From a virus, in the IMG/VR virus record IMGVR_UViG_3300025133_000177, positions 1 through 49,031 of that record: a stretch of 49,031 nt of DNA; one strand, given 5' to 3'. Numbering within the stretch: position 1 is the first letter of the stretch; each line of letters starts with the position of its first letter. The position numbers and the translations under genes are program-made. The notes under the pieces are model-generated. The model did no database searches. It saw only the letters and a list, made by a program, of their open reading frames with translations, and had not been told where the DNA came from. Positions 4,926 to 12,508 of the stretch are shown here, piece by piece.

Positions 4926-5363
4926 ATGGGCTTAGATATGTATTTACGCGGCGACAAGTATATCGCCCGATTTGACAATTCACAGCGCGACAAAGACGGC
5001 AATGAGTTGGAGATTAAGCGTCCTGTTATTGATGGGTTCGAGGTTGCGTCTTACAATCTTGATCTTGGTTACTGGCGCAAGTTCGCGCCTTTGCATAATT
5101 ACATTGTAGATGTGTTTGCCAATAGTGTTGATGATTGTCAGGAAATTCATTTGGATTCTTCTGATTGTCACCGCATTGCCGATGCTTTGCGCAACAACGG
5201 CTTGCCCGACAACGAAGATTGCCACGGCTTTTTATTTGGCTCCCCTGAGTTATGGGATTACTACAAAGATGAGGCCGAAGAGCATGCGAAAGTTTTTGAC
5301 AAGGCTGCGGCTTGGATTGAAAGCAATTCATGGAACAGCGTAACTTATCAGGCGAGTTGGTGA
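4926..5363 (+). CDS. Conserved phage protein (GLDMYL family), 145 aa
   Basis: Starts MGLDMYLRGDKYIARF after AAAGGAGATTTTTATC. The GLDMYL opening and the later LGYWRKFAPLHNYIV are hallmarks of a widespread phage family without known activity. The middle and C-terminal parts are acidic, and the stretch CHGFLFGSPELWDYYKDEAEEHAKVFDKAAAWI follows. First gene behind the strongest promoter, so an abundant early product is expected. Confidence 0.82.
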   Translation: MGLDMYLRGDKYIARFDNSQRDKDGNELEIKRPVIDGFEVASYNLDLGYWRKFAPLHNYIVDVFANSVDDCQEIHLDSSDCHRIADALRNNGLPDNEDCHGFLFGSPELWDYYKDEAEEHAKVFDKAAAWIESNSWNSVTYQASW

Positions 5364-5364
5364 G

Positions 5365-5565
5365 ATGGACAATATCAAGTTTTACATGGAGATGTTTGGT
5401 CAGCTAAAGGGCGCGAAGATCATCGACTTTAATATGGTGCAGTGTGAGTTTGGCGATGTTTGGCCTACGTTTACAATGCGTAAGGGCAATCAAACGTTTA
5501 GTTTTGTTTTGTCTCAGGACGAGGAGGGCAATGGCGGCGGCTTTGCGTTTATCGAAAATGTGTAA
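5365..5565 (+). CDS. Small unknown protein, 66 aa
   Basis: ATG 5365 is one base after the previous stop. The product has a compact beta-rich pattern, with a phenylalanine-rich core (FTMRKGNQTFSFVLSQDEEG) and a glycine-rich turn GNGGGFAFIENV. No family recognised. The end overlaps the next gene by eight bases. Confidence 0.7.
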   Translation: MDNIKFYMEMFGQLKGAKIIDFNMVQCEFGDVWPTFTMRKGNQTFSFVLSQDEEGNGGGFAFIENV

Positions 5566-5713
5566 ATGTCCCGATTGTGATGGTGAAGGGCAGGTCGAGT
5601 ATGACTTGCCCCGACCACACGGCTTTGGTCGTGATGTTGGTTACATTGATACAGTGATGGACGACTGTGAGAATTGTTCGGGTTCTGGTGAAGTGGAGCA
5701 GGACGATGGATAA
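5558..5713 (+). CDS. DnaJ-type zinc-ribbon miniprotein, 51 aa
   Basis: I choose ATG 5558, which gives MCKCPDCDGEGQVEYD and later CENCSGSGEVEQ. The two CxxCxGxG half-sites are those of the DnaJ cysteine-rich zinc finger, here alone without a J domain. It may bind unfolded protein or act as a small zinc-dependent adaptor. There is no clear ribosome site, so translation probably depends on coupling to the previous gene. A TTGTTCGG element overlaps the second half-site codons (5674-5681). Confidence 0.7.
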   Translation: MCKCPDCDGEGQVEYDLPRPHGFGRDVGYIDTVMDDCENCSGSGEVEQDDG

Positions 5714-6119
5714 GTTTAGCGGAAGAAAATTACGTTACATTCGTGAGCAGCGAGGCGTTAGTCAATTGGAATTGTCTAAGGCTTGCGAAGTTCCACAGTC
5801 TTTGTTGTCAAAGTATGAAAGGGGGGAGGTTAAAAGCCCCCCTGCAAGTGCGGTTCAGGCTTTTGCGGATTACTTTAATGTTTCTTACGGTTATTTTTTT
5901 GGTGATGTGAACAGCATTTCTTTAGAGTTAAGTTACCCAGAAATGGGGCTTATTTTGTCTGGTTTAAAGGCTCTTAAAAAGAAAACCAAGAAAGATTATG
6001 ACCCGAATTTTGTTCCCGAAGACGGCAGCTTTGATGCGAATCTAAGTAAGTTAATTCGTTGTGACCGTCTGTTGAATAGTTTGCAGAAAATTTACCGAAA
6101 GGGGAAAGAAAATGAGTGA
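5706..6119 (+). CDS. XRE/Cro-type transcription regulator, 137 aa
   Basis: ATG 5706 (MDKFSGRKLRYIREQRG) follows GGAGCAGGACG. Residues about 5-60 form a standard XRE helix-turn-helix, LRYIREQRGVSQLELSKACE then VPQSLLSKYERGEVKSP and a closing DYFNVSYGYFFG. The C-terminal part (about 65-137) is unlike the LexA-type peptidase repressors; no catalytic serine-lysine pair is evident. It may control early promoters, either through the TGACGT array or the TGGGA boxes. The stop overlaps the next small ORF. Confidence 0.82.
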   Translation: MDKFSGRKLRYIREQRGVSQLELSKACEVPQSLLSKYERGEVKSPPASAVQAFADYFNVSYGYFFGDVNSISLELSYPEMGLILSGLKALKKKTKKDYDPNFVPEDGSFDANLSKLIRCDRLLNSLQKIYRKGKENE

Positions 6120-6180
6120 CAGGGAGATGGAAGAGCTTCTTGATGAAGTGTTTCGCAAAGTTTTTGGAAAAGATTGGTAG
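6112..6180 (+). CDS. Micro-ORF, 22 aa
   Basis: ATG 6112 is preceded by AAAGGGGAAAGAAA and overlaps the regulator stop. It reads MSDREMEELLDEVFRKVFGK then DW and stops at 6180. An amphipathic acidic-basic helix is likely. It may be a real microprotein or a coupling leader for the gene at 6191, whose ribosome site (GGGAGATAGTG) begins at its stop. Confidence 0.45.
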   Translation: MSDREMEELLDEVFRKVFGKDW

Positions 6181-6190
6181 GGAGATAGTG

Positions 6191-6517
6191 ATGCTTGAAA
6201 AAGGGAGCGAAGAGCAATTAACGCCATTGGAGCGAATGAAAGAAATGGCGAAGATTGAGAATGAAAAGATGTTAGCCAACAATGGCGGCAGACATTCTAT
6301 TGCGGGATTAAAGGGCAGGGATGGTGGCTACAGCGGTGGTAGGCCAAGCAAGGGCGTTAATGGTGTTCCCAAGCTGTCTGAGAAGGCTGAGAGGATATTG
6401 GTCTGCCTGAAGGCAGGTATGAAGGTCAAAGCCATTGCGAAAGTTGTTGGCAATTCTCATCAGGCGGTTAGTCAGATTATTGCGCGATATAATTTAAAGG
6501 AGTTAGCAGATGAGTAG
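6191..6517 (+). CDS. Helix-turn-helix protein, 108 aa
   Basis: The start ATG 6191 (MLEKGSEEQLTPLERMKEM) is chosen for the GGGAGATAGTG upstream; earlier in-frame starts overlap the micro-ORF without a site. A glycine-rich linker (GGRHSIAGLKGRDGGYSGG) leads to a C-terminal domain (about 70-105) with LKAGMKVKAIAKVVGNSHQA then VSQIIARYNL. That is a resolvase- or Trp-repressor-like helix-turn-helix. Likely a DNA-binding accessory regulator. The end overlaps the next gene by eight bases. Confidence 0.72.
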   Translation: MLEKGSEEQLTPLERMKEMAKIENEKMLANNGGRHSIAGLKGRDGGYSGGRPSKGVNGVPKLSEKAERILVCLKAGMKVKAIAKVVGNSHQAVSQIIARYNLKELADE

Positions 6518-6845
6518 CGTTGAGGATACAATGTGCATGCACTATGTTGTTGATCGTTTGAACGGCATTGTGACTGAGACTGATTTGTTGGGCTTTATTG
6601 ATGAGGTTCGGCACAACATACAAGTGAACGAAGACTGGCGGAGGTCAAATCCGCCATCATTACCCGAACAAGTGTCCGTTAATCCCGAAGACTTTGATGT
6701 TTCTACTGCTGTTGATAACATTAAGAGGGATTATGTTGAGAGGGCATTAGCCAAATCAAAGAACGTAAGCAGTGCTGCAAAGTTGTTGGGTTTAAAGAAT
6801 TATCAGACTTTGCAAAACTGGATTGATAGATTGGAGATTAAGTGA
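6510..6845 (+). CDS. Fis-type helix-turn-helix protein, 111 aa
   Basis: The C-terminal 45 residues (IKRDYVERALAKSKNVSSAA followed by KLLGLKNYQTLQNWIDRL) match the Fis family HTH_8 domain: a first helix, then AAxxLGL and a recognition helix. The N-terminal half is acidic with no recognised domain. Fis-type proteins bend DNA or activate transcription. The ribosome site AAAGGAGTTAGCAG precedes ATG 6510. A CCGAACAA element lies within it (6664-6671). Confidence 0.75.
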   Translation: MSSVEDTMCMHYVVDRLNGIVTETDLLGFIDEVRHNIQVNEDWRRSNPPSLPEQVSVNPEDFDVSTAVDNIKRDYVERALAKSKNVSSAAKLLGLKNYQTLQNWIDRLEIK

Positions 6846-7132
6846 TGGGTTTTTATAAACCAAACAAAAAGAAGGTGGCGGCGTTTAATAATGCTATTGA
6901 GCGGATGCCTGAGAACATGACAAACAATGATCTTTCTGCGTTTATTTGCGGACTTTTCAAGGTTTATGACATTAAGGGCGATCAGCGCAGGATGCTTATT
7001 CTTGGATTAGCTATGCAAGAAGACGACGACGACGATGATGATGATGATGACGATGAAGATGACGTAGGTGTTGGTGTCGAGATTGACTTTAATGACCCGA
7101 AGTTGTCAGCTATTTTTAAGGGAGGTGCATAA
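6845..7132 (+). CDS. Acidic protein with an aspartate run, 95 aa
   Basis: ATG 6845 overlaps the previous stop; a GTG one codon earlier is an alternative. A basic start (FYKPNKKKVAAFNNAI) precedes a helical middle, then eleven consecutive aspartates at about residues 60-72 encoded by GAC/GAT repeats (7022-7054), and the end EIDFNDPKLSAIFKGGA. The strongly acidic patch could mimic DNA or bind cations or basic proteins; the codon repeat also suggests slippage expansion. No family recognised. Confidence 0.7.
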   Translation: MGFYKPNKKKVAAFNNAIERMPENMTNNDLSAFICGLFKVYDIKGDQRRMLILGLAMQEDDDDDDDDDDDEDDVGVGVEIDFNDPKLSAIFKGGA

Positions 7133-7368
7133 TGGAGTTTTTTACGGCGTTGGTTTTTTACTACACGTTACAAGGTGAGCCTATGGTTTCTACAATTTGG
7201 TTTGAGACTAGGGCGCAGTGTGAGAGGGCTTTGCGCGTTGATGAGTTTATTTACGCTGTTTACCAAGACCCTCTTCATGCTCATGTTGCTTGTGACGTTA
7301 GCAAGGTTGCATCTATGTCGATCAGGCCAAAAGCGAGGCCAGAGATGTTTGCACAGGAGGGTTCTTAA
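7132..7368 (+). CDS. Small unknown protein, possibly exported, 78 aa
   Basis: ATG 7132 follows GGGAGGTGCATA. The N-terminus MEFFTALVFYYTLQGEPM is hydrophobic and the protein holds two cysteines (ARAQCERAL-type and VACDVS), a pattern seen in small phage proteins that act in or beyond the membrane. No basic N-terminal charge precedes the hydrophobic run, so export is uncertain. Stop TAA overlaps the next ATG. Confidence 0.65.
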   Translation: MEFFTALVFYYTLQGEPMVSTIWFETRAQCERALRVDEFIYAVYQDPLHAHVACDVSKVASMSIRPKARPEMFAQEGS

Positions 7369-7532
7369 TGGACGACAGGGTGTATGTTGTTCGTGATGAG
7401 GTGTGTAGGCTTCAGCGTGAGGTAGACGATGCTGAGTGGGAGGGCGATCCGCGTCTTTCTCATTTGGCTTGGGAGTTAGCTCAATTTAAAAAGTTGGAAG
7501 AAGAGGGCGTAATTTATGAGCCTAAGTTCTGA
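7368..7532 (+). CDS. Small charged protein, 54 aa
   Basis: ATG 7368 overlaps the previous TAA (TAATG), with ACAGGAGGGTTCTTA before it. The product starts MDDRVYVVRDEVCRLQREVD and is largely helical, with acidic and aromatic residues (EWEGDPRLSHLAWELAQFKK). It overlaps the next gene by 17 bases. Unclassified. Confidence 0.7.
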   Translation: MDDRVYVVRDEVCRLQREVDDAEWEGDPRLSHLAWELAQFKKLEEEGVIYEPKF

Positions 7533-7722
7533 AAAAGTGGAGGAGGTCGTTAGTGACCTCCTTCAAAACTTACCCGAACATGTTTCTATTTCTGACATGC
7601 GCAATTTGGTTTGCGAACTTTTGTTCGGTTTAGGTTTGCACCCAGACGACCTGCCGATTTTTTTGTTGACGGTTGTTGATGCTTATATGGGTGATCGTAG
7701 AGTTGATATGTTACGAGAATGA
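7516..7722 (+). CDS. Small helical protein, 68 aa
   Basis: ATG 7516 lies inside the end of the previous gene, behind GAAGAGGGCGTAATTT. The product reads VEEVVSDLLQNLPEHVSISD, then MRNLVCELLFGLGLHPDDLP and a hydrophobic end IFLLTVVDAYMGD. No family recognised. A TTGTTCGG element overlaps the LFGLG codons (7621-7628). An AACCCGAATAA copy lies directly after the stop (about 7728-7738). Confidence 0.68.
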   Translation: MSLSSEKVEEVVSDLLQNLPEHVSISDMRNLVCELLFGLGLHPDDLPIFLLTVVDAYMGDRRVDMLRE

Positions 7723-7758
7723 TGATATAACCCGAATAAGTTTAGTTTGGAGATTGCT

Positions 7759-8694
7759 ATGTCTTACGGGAATGATTCATTTAGAAGGTTTGCTCTTCAA
7801 AAAGCTCGTTCTGGAGTTCCGACTTCACCACCATCTCAACTTGGATTGGGGTTTCTGTCTCATCCCTCTTTGATGGGTAATTCAATTTCACCAGAACAAA
7901 TTAGACAGAATCAGGCTTTCCGAGGGCGTGGGCCTTCTATGTTTGGTCAAAGTAAAATGACATATAATCGCGCTATGGGCCGCAAAATGCAGCAAGACAT
8001 GAAATCGCCAGAAGAGCAGGCGATGATTGATGCGGCGATAGCCGCAGGCCCGACAGACCCATCAATGAATACTTCTGGCCCTGCTGAACATCAGAGTCGA
8101 ATCAATGCAGCGTTAAAAGCACGCTCTCAACCCGCTAATCCGTTTGAGGGCAACGAGCAGTATCAGGCGTTGATGGAATATCAGCAGAGCCTAGCACCGA
8201 GCCAAGAGCAGCAAGCGCGTTTGCAAGAGTTACGTTCGGCTTTTGAAGGTACGGGTGGATATAAAGATTACCGTATTAATCAGTTGCAGAACCAGTTTCA
8301 GCAGCGACAGCGCAATCCGATGATGGGTATGGGATTGGGTGGTATGCGTCCGATAGGAATGCAGCCGTATCAGGGATTTGGTAGGCCACAGCAGTTCTCA
8401 ATGCAGCAGCCTATGCGTCAGCCGATGCCTATGCAGCAGCCAATGAGACAGTTCGGCGCTATGGGATACAATCAGCCACAGCAGAATCCCTATCAGCAGC
8501 AGCAATACGGTATGATGGGTGGTTATCAGCAGAATCCCTATCAGCAGATGCGTCCGCAGCCACAGCAGTTTGGTGGTTATGGAATGGGACAAAGCATGGG
8601 TGGATACGGCGGTTACGGCGGTATGTCGAATCCTTACCAGCCCCAGCAGATGGGTTCATACAACCCGAATAATTCTATGGGTTATCTTCAATAA
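7759..8694 (+). CDS. Prion-like low-complexity protein, 311 aa
   Basis: ATG 7759 (MSYGNDSFRRFALQKARSG) follows TTTGGAGATTGCT; the TTG at 7747 precedes that site. Residues to about 175 are of ordinary composition with helical, Q-rich parts. From about 175 to the end the sequence is almost only Q, M, G, P, Y, N and R, in repeats such as QQPMRQPMPMQQPMRQ, NPYQQQQYGMMGGYQQNPYQ and GGYGGYGG. That composition is typical of intrinsically disordered, condensate-forming domains. It is the last plus-strand gene and its end overlaps the convergent gene 8675-8932 by 20 bases. A structural or assembly role is equally possible. Confidence 0.75.
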   Translation: MSYGNDSFRRFALQKARSGVPTSPPSQLGLGFLSHPSLMGNSISPEQIRQNQAFRGRGPSMFGQSKMTYNRAMGRKMQQDMKSPEEQAMIDAAIAAGPTDPSMNTSGPAEHQSRINAALKARSQPANPFEGNEQYQALMEYQQSLAPSQEQQARLQELRSAFEGTGGYKDYRINQLQNQFQQRQRNPMMGMGLGGMRPIGMQPYQGFGRPQQFSMQQPMRQPMPMQQPMRQFGAMGYNQPQQNPYQQQQYGMMGGYQQNPYQQMRPQPQQFGGYGMGQSMGGYGGYGGMSNPYQPQQMGSYNPNNSMGYLQ

Positions 8695-8932
8695 CTAACT
8701 TGCAAGCGTCACATTTTCTTTGTGACTCGTTTAATGTCTTTAATGGTATGTTACACTTAGGGCATTGATTTGCCTCTAATTTTTTTTGGAAATCGCCTTC
8801 TTCTTGAAGCTTAATAAGATTCATTTTGTTCTCCCAAGGCGCGGTTCTTAACGTCACCTTCATGTTTCCATTTGCTATTTTTCTTTTATAGCCCTGCATT
8901 TCCTTTTCTGCTGCTGACCACCTTTTTGCCAT
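8675..8932 (-). CDS. Zinc-ribbon protein, 85 aa
   Basis: MAKRWSAAEKEMQGYKRKIA leads to a charged helical region and a C-terminal zinc ribbon, CPKC at about residue 58 and CDAC at about 74. ATG 8932 follows TCGGGAGAAA. Small zinc-ribbon proteins in phage replication regions often bind nucleic acid or host polymerase. It is the last gene of the minus-strand replication unit and converges on the plus-strand unit. Confidence 0.72.
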   Translation of the reverse strand: MAKRWSAAEKEMQGYKRKIANGNMKVTLRTAPWENKMNLIKLQEEGDFQKKLEANQCPKCNIPLKTLNESQRKCDACKLVIEDNP

Positions 8933-9092
8933 TTTCTCCCGACTCCATTTTTCTTACGAGCATTTCCAATAGTGCTTGAAGCTCTTCTACTTGTTGCTTG
9001 ATTATTTGATCTGAACGAGCGGCGGCATCTTGTTTCATCCAAGACATCCGCCGCTCCATTCTTCTTATTATTTTTGCGGATTCTATGTCCAC
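8886..9092 (-). CDS. Small coiled-coil protein, 68 aa
   Basis: I start at GTG 9092 (VDIESAKIIRRMERRMSWMK), which has AAAGGAAATGCACG upstream; longer versions have no site. A heptad-like stretch follows (QIIKQQVEELQALLEMLVRKMESG), so a short coiled coil is likely. It overlaps both neighbours: 10 bases with the gene at 9083 and 47 with the gene at 8675. The alternative ATG frame behind the same site has a less protein-like composition. Confidence 0.5.
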   Translation of the reverse strand: MDIESAKIIRRMERRMSWMKQDAAARSDQIIKQQVEELQALLEMLVRKMESGENGKKVVSSRKGNAGL

Positions 9093-9310
9093 CGTGCATT
9101 TCCTTTCAAAACAACTGCGGGTCCGACAATCCCTGTCCCGCAAATTTTTGTTGCTTCTTCATTGAAAGGAAGTCCGTCTAACAGCCCCTCTTCATTTACA
9201 AGAACTTGGATATCTGGGTTAGTCGGAGAATGAACCATTTCGACTAATCCACCCACAAGCTTCTGAACTTTTTCAAGTGTTGGCTTTTTATCTTCAAATG
9301 TATGAATCAT
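9083..9310 (-). CDS. DUF3846-like phage protein, 75 aa
   Basis: The product reads LEKVQKLVGGLVEMVHSPTN, then NEEGLLDGLPFNEEATKI and GTGIVGPAVVLKG. This is the pattern LVGGxxE.., NEEGxLxGLPxN.., GxIVGPxVV of DUF3846, a common small phage protein of unknown function. ATG 9310 follows AAAAAAAGGAGACAAAC. It is the first gene after the terminator 9372-9404 and has its own candidate promoter. Confidence 0.82.
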   Translation of the reverse strand: MIHTFEDKKPTLEKVQKLVGGLVEMVHSPTNPDIQVLVNEEGLLDGLPFNEEATKICGTGIVGPAVVLKGNARWT

Positions 9311-9340
9311 GTTTGTCTCCTTTTTTTACATAGACTGGGA

Positions 9341-9369
9341 CTTGTACCATATAATCCCGTACCCTGCAA
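9341..9369 (-). promoter_or_regulatory. Candidate promoter for the DUF3846 unit
   Basis: On the minus strand TTGCAG (9369-9364) is followed after 17 bases by TACAAG (9346-9341). The spacer ends CGGGATTATATGG, a degenerate form of the TGGGA pair, and GTCTATG follows downstream. Weak on its own. Confidence 0.35.
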
Positions 9370-9371
9370 GC

Positions 9372-9404
9372 AAAAAGGTTAACCGGGGAGGCCCGGTAGT
9401 TAAC
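9372..9404 (-). terminator. Probable terminator after the primase-helicase gene
   Basis: GTTAACCGGG (9378-9387) and its complement in 9392-9404 form a stem with a three-base bulge. On the minus strand it is followed by TTTTT (9376-9372). A CCGAACAA element (9413-9420) lies between the gene end and the stem. Confidence 0.55.
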
Positions 9405-9429
9405 TTTATAACCCGAACAAATTATCGGC

Positions 9430-11655
9430 TTACATGCTATCGCGCCCGGTAACGGGTTCATATGTCCCGTTGGATAGCGGCCCATTTGGAACTCCGAGGT
9501 ATTTAAGAGGTCCGCTTGGGGTCAATCTGTACTTATTAACCAGACCTTGCTGCATGGCTTTGGTCACTGTGTTTTTAACTGTTGTTGGTTTGACTTGTTG
9601 AATTGCTATGATGCAAGGCTCATTTGGCTCTAATCCGTTGGCTGTATTCCAAACGCCATCATGCACACCTTCGATTGTAACTGCCAATCCTTGCGCTTCA
9701 CGCATACGGATATAATCAACAACATGCGCCAAGCGTTCTCTGACGGTGGAAGACATTGCAATAGCTTGAATATCTACGCTTCGATCTTCTAGTAGACCCG
9801 TGTTTGGGTTACGAATGAAATGCCTGATTTCACGATTGGCAGGTCCATTCGATTTCACAACAGCGCCATCGAACGCGGCATTTCGTGCGTATGGTATGTT
9901 TAAATCCTTACACCTTTGCCTACCTGTGCTTTCATCTATTTGCCACACTGAGAAGGCAGAGCGAACGCCGTCAACGATAGCGGATGTGCCTCTGATTTTA
10001 TTACGAGCCTCCTCTGGTGTGGAGATTGGCTCTTTGGCATCCACTTTTGACATGTGGTGGTTAACCATGACAGTTGCACCTGTTTCGGTTGCCATCTGCG
10101 CGAGAAGCCCCATGAATGCAGCACCTGCCGCTGGATCAGCGTTTACATCAGCGTGAACAAACGATGCCATTGGGTCGATTACCACTAGCCGCAAGTTATC
10201 TAATTCAAGCATTTGATCATATATCCGAGAGAACTCATCGCCCATGACATATGAATTGTCGAACTTTTGCATGATTGGGAACACGCCGCCCAAGTTAGGC
10301 AACGGTAAAATCCTCAGTTTGTGATCATAATGTTCACGATAATTCAGGGGATCAAGTCGAGTGATCCTGCGGTGCATTTCATCTTTATCATCTTCCGCAG
10401 TCAGAATAATCGCATCTCCATGCTCTGCTACAAGACCGCCAAAAGCGTTTTGCATAGATGCTCCAGACGCTACTTTCATGGCAAGGTCGAGTGTCATCAT
10501 GCCTTTGCCGCTATCCCCTGCTGCCGCAAATACCACTGGAACACCTAGCGGCATTGTGTCTCCAATGAGAAACTTTTGCTCTGGTGCGCTGCCGACAAAG
10601 TATTTGTCGATAAGCAAGCTATCATCTAAAAGAGATATCGGCTTTTTTACTTTATTTTCATGGCCTTTGATGAACTTCTTTATGTTGAATTCTTCTTCGA
10701 CAGCATCTGCTGCGTCCCACTTTTCAGGCTTTGTTGATGGGATTTGAAGCATGAGCGTTGATTTTGCACCCACGGCTTTTGCTTGTGCTTCAACAATCCT
10801 TGCAAGTTTTTTCCCCGCATCATCGTGATCAGGCCATAGGATTACTTCTTTGTTGCGCAGAGGTGTGAAGTCGAACTTTGATGCTGTATTTTCGGACAGC
10901 ATTCCCGCGCCACCAATTGTGCATGTTGCAGCGTATCCTAGCTGACTAAGAGCATCTGCGCATTTTTCACCTTCAACCCAAATAACCTTGTCTGATCCAA
11001 GTATATTGGGTATGTTATAAAGAGGTCTGGGTTCGGGTAAACCTTGGCTTCCATTCATAAACTGGCGGAACTGTTTTTTTGGTTTTCCTGTTCCATCCCG
11101 AACAATTTCGCCAGTTGCATCTCTTTCAAAGTATTTTCTAACAGTAACGAGAACTTGACCGTCCTCATCTGTATAGTCGTACTCTTCTTCAAACGGAGTG
11201 CTTGGCCCAATGTTTGCTTTCACAGGCTTTTGTTCGGGTTTGATAAAGCCATTTGTGGCAGTTGTGTTCGTAACCTTAAAGTTTTCTGGCTTGTTCAGCT
11301 TGACAATGTTCTCTGGTTGCGGCGCTAGGTTTTTGGGCAGATATTCAGAGAAGTATTCTGCTGTTTCCGCGAGTGTCCACCCACGGCCCTCTTTCATAAT
11401 CTTGCTGATACCACCTACGCCATCACCTGACTCAAAGTCTTTACCGCTCAGAAACCAAGGGCTATTGATGTCAATGTTTATGCGAAGCGACTGACCTTTT
11501 TCCCCACGCAATGAACCTAGCATGAAATCATTGCCGCGACGAATCCCATTCGGGAAGGTTTCTAGTAGAGCGCGTAGCTGAACTTCCCTTGGGACTTCGC
11601 TTGAAATCCTTTCAGCTACCTCCCTTGATGTCTTGCCAAATTGTAAAATATTCAT
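9430..11655 (-). CDS. Primase-helicase: Toprim domain plus RepA/DnaB-like ATPase, 741 aa
   Basis: I start at ATG 11655 (MNILQFGKTSREVAERISSE), which has AGGGACAAGATA upstream; the TTG at 11673 precedes that site. The N-terminal part is a CHC2-less primase-like region. Near residues 220-300 is a Toprim domain (VIWVEGEKCADALSQLGY, then GGAGM and VILWPDHDDAGKK). Near 370-560 is a RecA-fold ATPase with a variant Walker A (AAAGDSGKGMMT) and Walker B-like LRLVVIDPMASF, as in RepA/DnaB-type phage helicases. The C-terminus is a winged-helix-like region. It should unwind and prime phage DNA at the fork. CCGAACAA/TTGTTCGG elements lie inside it at 11098 and 11230. Confidence 0.85.
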   Translation of the reverse strand: MNILQFGKTSREVAERISSEVPREVQLRALLETFPNGIRRGNDFMLGSLRGEKGQSLRINIDINSPWFLSGKDFESGDGVGGISKIMKEGRGWTLAETAEYFSEYLPKNLAPQPENIVKLNKPENFKVTNTTATNGFIKPEQKPVKANIGPSTPFEEEYDYTDEDGQVLVTVRKYFERDATGEIVRDGTGKPKKQFRQFMNGSQGLPEPRPLYNIPNILGSDKVIWVEGEKCADALSQLGYAATCTIGGAGMLSENTASKFDFTPLRNKEVILWPDHDDAGKKLARIVEAQAKAVGAKSTLMLQIPSTKPEKWDAADAVEEEFNIKKFIKGHENKVKKPISLLDDSLLIDKYFVGSAPEQKFLIGDTMPLGVPVVFAAAGDSGKGMMTLDLAMKVASGASMQNAFGGLVAEHGDAIILTAEDDKDEMHRRITRLDPLNYREHYDHKLRILPLPNLGGVFPIMQKFDNSYVMGDEFSRIYDQMLELDNLRLVVIDPMASFVHADVNADPAAGAAFMGLLAQMATETGATVMVNHHMSKVDAKEPISTPEEARNKIRGTSAIVDGVRSAFSVWQIDESTGRQRCKDLNIPYARNAAFDGAVVKSNGPANREIRHFIRNPNTGLLEDRSVDIQAIAMSSTVRERLAHVVDYIRMREAQGLAVTIEGVHDGVWNTANGLEPNEPCIIAIQQVKPTTVKNTVTKAMQQGLVNKYRLTPSGPLKYLGVPNGPLSNGTYEPVTGRDSM

Positions 11656-11675
11656 TATCTTGTCCCTGATCAAAC

Positions 11676-11681
11676 ATTATA
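11676..11681 (-). promoter_or_regulatory. Candidate -10 element upstream of the primase-helicase
   Basis: A perfect TATAAT (11681-11676 on the minus strand) lies 20 bases before the ATG at 11655. No good -35 is present. The 70-base gap also carries GGGGTGCGC twice (11692-11700 and 11709-11717), able to fold with the adjacent CCCC, just after the upstream gene. Confidence 0.4.
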
Positions 11682-11725
11682 CACTAAATGTGGGGTGCGC
11701 TTTTGGTAGGGGTGCGCCCCATATT

Positions 11726-12508
11726 TCACTCATCCCAACAACTCTGTTGATATTCACAAAACTTACATAGAAAAAAGTCTTTGCTTTGAGCGATACGAGG
11801 CAGAATGTCACCTGCCTTTGCAGCGGTCAAGATATTTACCGCTCTATCACTTGCCTCTTGTGCTAACGCGAGATTGTATGGAACTAGCTCATAGTAAATC
11901 TCAGAGGTGTTTTTGTTGACCACAGTAAACAAAGCAGGGTTTTCCGTAAGCTCCATGTATGTTTGGTACAGAGCAATTTGAGTAGCGTAAGTTGGATTTG
12001 CTTTAGCAACACCCATACGCACAAACGCTTGGAATTTTTTCTCATTGGCTGATTTATTTTCCCATAGTGAGGGATATGCCATAGCAACAGGGCCATCACA
12101 TATAACTCCATCTATGTGTCCACGAATCTCTCCATCAGCGATAGAAAAGCCAAACTGCTCACCGCCCTTGTCTTCTGTGCGAAGATCAAAATCTGCATCT
12201 CTAATCCACTTGGCTGCATAGTCTTCGATTTTATGACCGAACTGAAAGATACGCAGCGTTCTGGCGCTGAACTCTTTGTCGGGATCAACAGGGTAATTCA
12301 GATAGCGATACTGTATTTTGCGTTGACACTCATCGCCAATGCTTGACGCTCCAATATACTTTCGGCGCTCACGTTTCTTTTCGCCTGCGACAATGGCATT
12401 ATCAACTGCGGCTTTAATGTGTTCTACAATCGGGTCAATCTTAGAAGGGGATTGATGTAGAAGGCCAAGTGCCTGTTGACTTATAGTAAGTTTCTTCGAG
12501 TTTTCCAA
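11726..12508 (-). CDS. RecB/Cas4-like PD-(D/E)XK exonuclease, 260 aa
   Basis: The start is most likely TTG 12508 (GGAG lies 7 bases upstream); an ATG is absent nearby. IGASSIGDECQRKIQYRYLN supplies the first cysteine and an early motif. GHIDGVICDG then LWENKSANEKKF forms the catalytic D...ExK core. SKDFFLCKFCEYQQSCW ends the protein with three more cysteines, so a Cas4/AddB-like 4Fe-4S cluster is probable. It should resect DNA ends to feed single-strand annealing by the nearby Sak4-like ATPase. Start position less certain than the family. Confidence 0.8.
   Translation of the reverse strand: MENSKKLTISQQALGLLHQSPSKIDPIVEHIKAAVDNAIVAGEKKRERRKYIGASSIGDECQRKIQYRYLNYPVDPDKEFSARTLRIFQFGHKIEDYAAKWIRDADFDLRTEDKGGEQFGFSIADGEIRGHIDGVICDGPVAMAYPSLWENKSANEKKFQAFVRMGVAKANPTYATQIALYQTYMELTENPALFTVVNKNTSEIYYELVPYNLALAQEASDRAVNILTAAKAGDILPRIAQSKDFFLCKFCEYQQSCWDE

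Noticed and set aside
9294-9485. Minus-strand frame of 63 codons across the primase-helicase end
   Set aside because: It covers the terminator and candidate promoter and overlaps a certain gene; product unconvincing.
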